From positions 1 to 11,608 of the forward strand of contig JADILY010000138.1 in the NCBI GenBank assembly GCA_017695055.1: a stretch of 11,608 bases of DNA. The letters are read 5' to 3'. Below are positions 7,348 through 11,608 of the stretch, piece by piece (the stretch's first letter is position 1; each line of letters starts with the position of its first letter). Position numbers and translations under genes: made by a program. The notes beneath the pieces were generated by a model that was not told where the DNA came from, searched no databases, and saw only the letters and a list, made by a program, of their open reading frames with translations. The DNA comes from Merdivivens faecigallinarum. Its GTDB lineage: Bacteria; Bacteroidota; Bacteroidia; Bacteroidales; UBA932.

Positions 7348-8054
7348 TGAAAGAGTCGATAGCAATAATACCGGCACGTGGCGGCAGCAAACGCATCCCG
7401 CGTAAAAATATAAAACCCTTCATGGGAAAACCTGTAATGGCATATTCGATAGAAGCGGCCATCGAATCGGGAATGTTTTCAGAAGTCATGGTTTCCACCG
7501 ATGATCCCGAAATAGCGGAGGTCGCCGTAAAATACGGTGCTGACGTGCCGTTCCTCAGAAGCGAAAGCAATTCGGGGGATTATGCAACCACGATGGATGT
7601 GATTTTCGAAGTCCTCGAATGCTATGGGCATGAAGGAAAGCATTTCGATACGGTGTGCTGCATCTATTCGACAGCCCCGTTCATTACGCCTGAAAGGATA
7701 AGGGAGGCATACAGGAAAATCGATGAAGGTTATGATTCGGCGTTTTCAGTGGTCGCCTACGGCTATCCTGTCCAGCGTGCCCTGCATCTCGTGGACGGGA
7801 ACATGTGCATGTTGCACCCGGAGTACAGGGACAGCCGTTCACAGGACCTGGAGACGGTCTATCATGATGCCGGCCAGTTTTATGTTTCGACGGCGAAGGC
7901 TTTGCAGGCTACCCGTTCTTTTTGGGGCGATAAGACTGCCGGCATAGTACTGCCAGAGCTCGAGGTGCAGGATCTTGATACGATGACGGACTGGAAGCTG
8001 GCCGAAATGAAATACCGGCTTCTCGGAAAAGAGGATGGCTCCGGCTTGAAATAA
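7344..8054 (+). CDS. pseF: Pseudaminic acid cytidylyltransferase PseF
   Basis: Final step of the pathway: activates pseudaminic acid with CTP to CMP-pseudaminic acid, the donor for glycosyltransferases. It is a 236-residue member of the CMP-sialic acid synthetase-like nucleotidyltransferases; PseF proteins are around 230. The CTP-binding signature IIPARGGSKRIPRKNIK spans 8-24 with Arg12, Lys16 and Lys21. MVSTDDPEIAEVA, CCIYSTAPFI and YHDAGQFYVS are the further conserved blocks, and EVQDLDTMTDW near the end is the typical metal-associated Asp region. The start overlaps the pseC stop (ATGATG against TGA). An ATG three bases later at 7347 fits the ribosome binding site slightly better and would remove only one Met. 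It is told from NeuA and LegF mainly by its short length and its place between pseC and pseG. Confidence 0.94.
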   Translation: MMKESIAIIPARGGSKRIPRKNIKPFMGKPVMAYSIEAAIESGMFSEVMVSTDDPEIAEVAVKYGADVPFLRSESNSGDYATTMDVIFEVLECYGHEGKHFDTVCCIYSTAPFITPERIREAYRKIDEGYDSAFSVVAYGYPVQRALHLVDGNMCMLHPEYRDSRSQDLETVYHDAGQFYVSTAKALQATRSFWGDKTAGIVLPELEVQDLDTMTDWKLAEMKYRLLGKEDGSGLK

Positions 8055-8057
8055 AAC

Positions 8058-8064
8058 GGAAGGG
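8058..8064 (+). promoter_or_regulatory. Ribosome binding site of pseG
   Basis: GGAAGGG at 8058-8064, 6 bases before the pseG ATG at 8071, is a good Shine-Dalgarno match in the 16-base gap after pseF. Confidence 0.65.
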
Positions 8065-8070
8065 TGTAAA

Positions 8071-9033
8071 ATGAAAAGAAAAATCTTCTTCAGGGCGGAT
8101 GCGGGCCAGGAAATAGGATACGGGCATTTTATCCGTACCCTGGCGCTCGCCGACATGCTGAGGGATGATTTCGACTGTACGTTTTTTACCCGGGAACCTT
8201 CTGAATACCAGAAAAAGGAAATGTCGGAAGTGTGCAGGTACGTCCCTCTGCCTTCGGATGATTCACGATTCGGAATGTTTCTGGAATATCTTCACGGTGA
8301 TGAGACAGTTGTACTCGACAATTATTTTTTTACAACTGCCTATCAGCGCGAAATCAGGGCGAAAGGATGCACTTTGGTCTGTGTGGACGATATGCACGAC
8401 AAGCATTATGTTGCCGATGTCGTCATTAACCATGGTGCCGAGAATCCGTCTCTGTTCAGTGTCGAGCCGTATACCAGGCTCTGTCTCGGTCTCGGTTGGG
8501 CCCTTTTGCGCAGACCGTTTCTTGACAGGCCGGTTTCGGGTAGGGACCGGCGCCGCGATGGCGCCGTAGTCTGTTTCGGCGGTTCTGATCCGGATGATTT
8601 TACCGGCAAGACGGTCAAATCCCTTGTGGATGGAAAAAACGGATACCTTGTCACGGCCGTCGTGGGGGACGCATACGGATATCCCATGCCTGATTACGGT
8701 AGCAGGGTACGGTATCTTTCCAGATTGTCGGCTGAAGAGATGGCGGATTTGTTCTCGGCAGCGGAACTGGTTGTCTGTCCGGCAAGTTCGGTCTGTATCG
8801 AAGCATTGTTCTGCGGAGCGAAGGTGGCGGCAGGCTGGTATGTGGACAATCAGAAGGAATTTTATGACTGTTTGAGCCGTAACGGTAGCATAATCCCGCT
8901 CGGCCGTCTTTGCGGGACAGTACCTTGCATACCGTCGGATGCGGCTTGCAAGGGCCTTCCGGCTGCGATAACCGGTATAAGGGACAACTATAGATTGTTA
9001 TTCGGAAATTTGTCTTATGGAAAAGGATATTGA
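8071..9033 (+). CDS. pseG: UDP-2,4-diacetamido-2,4,6-trideoxy-L-altrose hydrolase PseG
   Basis: Fourth Pse step: cleaves UDP from UDP-2,4-diacetamido-2,4,6-trideoxy-beta-L-altropyranose by C-O bond hydrolysis, freeing the sugar for PseI. It has a GT-B fold related to MurG and 320 residues, within the family range. The N-terminal FRADAGQEIGYGHFIRTLALA (starting at residue 7) holds the defining IGxGH motif. His19 matches the catalytic His17 of Campylobacter PseG. Further conserved blocks are CVDDMHDKHYVADVVINHG, VCFGGSDPDDFTGK and CPASSVCIEALFCGAK, the last two lining the UDP pocket in relatives. The 3' end overlaps pseH by 17 bases. A T7 run (8325-8331) codes for the Phe-Phe of DNYFF and is not obviously significant. 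Confidence 0.93.
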   Translation: MKRKIFFRADAGQEIGYGHFIRTLALADMLRDDFDCTFFTREPSEYQKKEMSEVCRYVPLPSDDSRFGMFLEYLHGDETVVLDNYFFTTAYQREIRAKGCTLVCVDDMHDKHYVADVVINHGAENPSLFSVEPYTRLCLGLGWALLRRPFLDRPVSGRDRRRDGAVVCFGGSDPDDFTGKTVKSLVDGKNGYLVTAVVGDAYGYPMPDYGSRVRYLSRLSAEEMADLFSAAELVVCPASSVCIEALFCGAKVAAGWYVDNQKEFYDCLSRNGSIIPLGRLCGTVPCIPSDAACKGLPAAITGIRDNYRLLFGNLSYGKGY

Positions 9034-9565
9034 GCTGATTCCTTTAAGGGAAGAACATTTGGAAACCGTAAGGAACTGGAGGAACTCCCGGGAAGTTTCC
9101 GCTTTTATGTATACAGATACCCATATAACCCCTTCGGAACAACTCGGCTGGTACGGGAGGATAAGCTCCGACCCGACTTGCAGATACTGGATAATAAGTT
9201 ACGAAAACAGGCATTTGGGTGTGGTTTCCGTAACGGAAATCAGCCGTGTATTCGACAGCTGTTTCTGGGCTTTCTATCTCGGGGATTCGTCCGTCAGGGG
9301 AGCGGGAATAGGCGCGAAAGTCGAATACAATATATTAAAATATGTGTTTGAGGATTTGGGCCTGAACAAACTGCGCTGCGAAGTTTTTACTTTTAATGAA
9401 AAAGTAATTTCAATGCATGAAAAATTCGGTTTCAGAAGGGAGGCATATTATCGCGAGCATGTATGCAAGGGAGGCGTTTATCATGACGTGGTAGGTCTGG
9501 CGATGCTGAAAAGGGAGTGGAAACAGCTGAAAGACTACCATTACAACAGGATTTATAACAGGTGA
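9017..9565 (+). CDS. pseH: Pse pathway N-acetyltransferase PseH
   Basis: Third Pse step: transfers acetyl from acetyl-CoA to the 4-amino group made by PseC, giving UDP-2,4-diacetamido-2,4,6-trideoxy-beta-L-altropyranose. It is a 182-residue GNAT protein of the RimJ-like type, a usual PseH length. IPLREEHLETVRNWRNSREVSAFM forms the N-terminal helix region. The acetyl-CoA pyrophosphate loop is VRGAGIGAK (93-101). LNKLRCEVFTFNEKVISMHEKFGFRRE is the standard GNAT motif B segment, followed by FGF and the hydrophobic end. Generic GNAT proteins look similar; the identity rests on length, these motifs and position between pseG and pseI. The ATG at 9017 lies within pseG, with only a weak GGAA (9004-9007) upstream, so coupling to pseG translation is likely. 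Confidence 0.92.
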   Translation: MEKDIELIPLREEHLETVRNWRNSREVSAFMYTDTHITPSEQLGWYGRISSDPTCRYWIISYENRHLGVVSVTEISRVFDSCFWAFYLGDSSVRGAGIGAKVEYNILKYVFEDLGLNKLRCEVFTFNEKVISMHEKFGFRREAYYREHVCKGGVYHDVVGLAMLKREWKQLKDYHYNRIYNR

Positions 9566-9566
9566 T
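9560..9566 (+). promoter_or_regulatory. Ribosome binding site deciding the pseI start
   Basis: AGGTGAT at 9560-9566 matches seven bases of the extended Shine-Dalgarno AAGGAGGTGATC. The AGG ends 5 bases before the ATG at 9568, favouring that ATG over the in-frame GTG at 9562, which lies within the site. Confidence 0.6.
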
Positions 9567-9567
9567 T

Positions 9568-10575
9568 ATGGATAAGGTTCTGATTGTTGCGGAATTGTCC
9601 GCCAACCACAATGGTTCCAAAAAAGTGGCCCTCGATACCGTCCGTGCAGCCAGGCGTGCCGGAGCGGATGCCATAAAGCTCCAGACTTATACTGCCGATA
9701 CCCTCACTCTCGACTGCGACAGGCCCGATTTCGTCCTTGGTGACGGGCTTTGGAAAGGCTATACGCTATACAGTCTGTATCAGCAGGCCTATACTCCCTG
9801 GGAGTGGCATGAAGAAATCTTCCATGTGGCGAGGGAAGAGGGGCTCGAATGTTTTTCCACCCCTTTCGACAGGACTGCGGTTGATTTTTTGGAGTTTCTC
9901 GGGACACCCGTATATAAGATTGCCTCTTTTGAAATCACGGATATTCCTCTTATCGATTACATAGCTTCCAAAGGCAAGCCGATAATCCTTTCGACGGGGG
10001 TTGCCACGGTGGAAGACATTGAGCTTGCGTTGGATACCATAATGAAAAGAGGTGTGACGGACATAACATTGCTGAAGTGTACGTCCGAGTATCCTGCACC
10101 GATTGAAAGGGCCAATCTGCTTACCATTCCGGACATGAAGTCCCGTTTTTCCGTAAAGGCAGGGCTTTCGGACCATACCATAGGGAGCGATGTCGCGGTA
10201 GCGGCTACGGCCTTGGGTGCCACGATGATTGAAAAGCATTTTATCATCGACAGGTCGATAGGAGGTCCGGATGCGGCCTTTTCGATGCAGGCGGACGAGT
10301 TTGCCGCGATGGTCAGGTCCGTGCGCAATGTTCAGAAGGCCCTCGGAGGGGTGTATTATCCCGAAGATGCCGCTTCCATTCCGGGCAGGGGCTCCTGCCG
10401 TTCGCTTTATGTGGCAGAGGATGTCAAGGCCGGCGACAAGGCGGACGGGCGCAATGTCCGTTCGGTCCGTCCAGGATTCGGGTTGCATCCTAAATATTAT
10501 TTTGACATTATCGGTAAAACTTTTGTACGCGACATGAGTAAAGGCGACCGTCTGTCGTTGGATGATATTGTTTGA
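9568..10575 (+). CDS. pseI: Pseudaminic acid synthase PseI
   Basis: Fifth Pse step: condenses 2,4-diacetamido-2,4,6-trideoxy-L-altrose with phosphoenolpyruvate to give pseudaminic acid. It is a NeuB-family protein of 335 residues. The N-terminal TIM barrel (~1-265) starts VAELSANHNGS, the PseI form of a motif that reads differently (INHNG type) in sialic acid synthases. DAIKLQTYTADTLTLD and CFSTPFD follow. The probable metal-binding histidines are His203 in LSDHTIGSD and His224 in EKHFIID. The C-terminal SAF (antifreeze-like) domain runs from about 275 to the end and begins near GRGSCRSLYVAEDV. The ATG at 9568 is chosen over GTG at 9562 because of the AGGTGAT site. It starts two bases after the pseH stop and is the last gene of the cassette. 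Confidence 0.95.
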   Translation: MDKVLIVAELSANHNGSKKVALDTVRAARRAGADAIKLQTYTADTLTLDCDRPDFVLGDGLWKGYTLYSLYQQAYTPWEWHEEIFHVAREEGLECFSTPFDRTAVDFLEFLGTPVYKIASFEITDIPLIDYIASKGKPIILSTGVATVEDIELALDTIMKRGVTDITLLKCTSEYPAPIERANLLTIPDMKSRFSVKAGLSDHTIGSDVAVAATALGATMIEKHFIIDRSIGGPDAAFSMQADEFAAMVRSVRNVQKALGGVYYPEDAASIPGRGSCRSLYVAEDVKAGDKADGRNVRSVRPGFGLHPKYYFDIIGKTFVRDMSKGDRLSLDDIV

Positions 10576-10588
10576 TTTATTACTTTTG
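10557..10588 (+). promoter_or_regulatory. Bacteroides-type promoter for speA
   Basis: TACTTTTG at 10581-10588 matches the -7 consensus TAnnTTTG exactly. GTTG at 10557-10560, inside the last codons of pseI, matches three of four bases of the -33 element with a 20-base spacer. Transcription would begin near 10595, leaving an A/T-rich leader of about 50 bases. The 8-base palindrome TGCGCGCA (10587-10594) overlaps the end of the -7 element and the expected start site. No terminator is visible between pseI and this promoter, so read-through from the pse operon is possible. Confidence 0.6.
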
Positions 10589-10647
10589 CGCGCAGATAAT
10601 TTTTTTGATTTTTATGAATTTTTATTGAAATTGCATTCGGTTTTGAG

Positions 10648-11608
10648 ATGAGAAAATGGACTATTGAAGATTCGGCGGAACTTTACAACGTTAAAGGCTG
10701 GGGCCTGAATTATTTTTCTATTAATGAGAAAGGTCACATGACCGTGACTCCCAAGGAAGACGGGCCTTCCATCGATTTGAAGGAGCTGATGGAGGAACTC
10801 CAGGTGCGGGATGTCTCGGCCCCTGTGCTGCTCCGTTTCCCTGACATACTCGACAACAGGATAGAAAAGATTTCCAACTGTTTCAGGGCTGCTGCCGACG
10901 AGTACGGCTATACCGCGAAGAACTTCATAATATATCCTATCAAAGTAAACCAGATGCGTCCCGTAGTCGAGGAAATAGTCGGGCATGGGGCCAAATACAA
11001 TATAGGGCTCGAAGCCGGTTCCAAGCCGGAATTGCACGCTGTCCTGTCGATAGATATCGACAATGATGCCATGATTATCTGCAACGGGTACAAGGACGAA
11101 AGCTATATCGAGCTTGCCCTGCTGGCGCAGAAAATGGGACGTAACATATTCATCGTCATCGAAAAGCTGAATGAGCTGAGGACTGTGGCCTCCATATCGA
11201 AAAAACTGAAAATCCGTCCTAACATAGGAATACGTATCAAACTCGCAAGCTCTGGCAGCGGAAAATGGGAGGAGTCCGGGGGTGATGTCAGCAAGTTCGG
11301 GGTAAATTCCAGCGAATTGCTTGAGGCTTTGGACATACTCGATAAGAACAAATTGTCCGACTGTCTGAAATTCATACACTTCCATATAGGGAGCCAGGTG
11401 ACCAACATACGTAAAATCAAGACTGCATTGAAGGAGGCTTCCCAGTTCTATGTCCAGCTGAGGAAACTGGGTTACGAAATAGACTTTGTCGATATCGGCG
11501 GCGGCCTCGGCGTGGATTATGACGGTTCCCGTTCTGCCACGTCAGGCAACAGCATGAACTATTCGATTCAGGAATATGTGAACGATGCGGTTTCGTCCAT
11601 AGTGGACG
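10648..11608 (+). CDS. speA: Biosynthetic arginine decarboxylase SpeA, 5' part
   Basis: Converts arginine to agmatine for polyamine synthesis; a PLP enzyme of fold type III. Only the first 320 residues lie in the window; full-length SpeA is about 630, so the gene continues past the end. The reading frame is open from the ATG at 10648 to the last base. WTIEDSAELYNVKGWGLNYF near the N-terminus is the SpeA signature. PLP-binding Lys99 lies in FIIYPIKVNQMR, matching the IKVNQ motif of E. coli SpeA. NIGLEAGSKPEL, HFHIGSQVTNI and the glycine-rich IGGGLGVDYDGS (283-294, phosphate-binding) follow in the expected order. No Shine-Dalgarno is visible before the ATG. It has its own promoter and no evident link to sugar synthesis, so it probably marks the chromosomal flank of the sugar locus. 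Confidence 0.95.
   Translation, partial: MRKWTIEDSAELYNVKGWGLNYFSINEKGHMTVTPKEDGPSIDLKELMEELQVRDVSAPVLLRFPDILDNRIEKISNCFRAAADEYGYTAKNFIIYPIKVNQMRPVVEEIVGHGAKYNIGLEAGSKPELHAVLSIDIDNDAMIICNGYKDESYIELALLAQKMGRNIFIVIEKLNELRTVASISKKLKIRPNIGIRIKLASSGSGKWEESGGDVSKFGVNSSELLEALDILDKNKLSDCLKFIHFHIGSQVTNIRKIKTALKEASQFYVQLRKLGYEIDFVDIGGGLGVDYDGSRSATSGNSMNYSIQEYVNDAVSSIVD

Noticed and set aside
9017..9565. pseH as a ribosomal-protein acetyltransferase (RimJ/RimL type)
   Set aside because: The GNAT fold alone would allow it, but the length, its overlap with pseG and its position in an otherwise complete Pse pathway lacking any other acetyltransferase make PseH the better call.
10587..10594. Palindrome TGCGCGCA followed by a T-rich stretch as a terminator of the pse operon
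   Set aside because: A perfect 8-base palindrome leaves no loop for a stable hairpin, and the T run begins several bases later. The bases overlap a good -7 element, so a promoter explains them better.

Overview
The window looks like chromosomal DNA from a member of the Bacteroidota, probably Bacteroidales. Four things point there. The first gene encodes a TlpA-type thioredoxin lipoprotein with a large N-terminal extension of the DUF4369 kind. The intergenic gaps carry sequences that fit the Bacteroides -7 element TAnnTTTG. Several genes start without a visible Shine-Dalgarno sequence. The rhamnose genes run rmlA-rmlC-rmlD. All genes are on the + strand and nearly all bases are coding. No rRNA, tRNA, insertion sequence, phage gene or CRISPR array is visible, and no gene-free stretch exceeds about 120 bp.

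Layout. Positions 8-1252 hold the thioredoxin-like lipoprotein, followed by a 121-bp gap with a 23-bp tandem duplication and a possible promoter. Positions 1374-3745 hold rmlA, rmlC and rmlD, three of the four enzymes for dTDP-L-rhamnose. The 4,6-dehydratase RmlB is not in the window. A 72-bp gap with a good Bacteroides-type promoter precedes ugd (UDP-glucose 6-dehydrogenase, 3818-5131). Ten bases later starts an unbroken pseB-pseC-pseF-pseG-pseH-pseI cassette (5142-10575). A last 72-bp gap with another TAnnTTTG promoter leads to speA (arginine decarboxylase, from 10648), which is cut by the window end.

How the genes fit together. PseB, PseC, PseH, PseG, PseI and PseF are all six enzymes needed to turn UDP-GlcNAc into CMP-pseudaminic acid. 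Ugd makes UDP-glucuronic acid from UDP-glucose. RmlA, RmlC and RmlD make dTDP-L-rhamnose once RmlB is supplied. The centre of the window is therefore a nucleotide-sugar supply island for a surface glycan (capsule, O-antigen or glycoprotein) that is probably acidic. No glycosyltransferase, flippase, polymerase or Pse transferase is present, so the consumer must be encoded elsewhere. The flanking lipoprotein and speA look unrelated to this role.

I found no clearly unprecedented system. The points most worth following are the self-contained Pse cassette without a user, the missing rmlB, the unusually good Shine-Dalgarno sites inside the pse cassette compared with its neighbours, and a thioredoxin domain that lacks the usual cis-proline.
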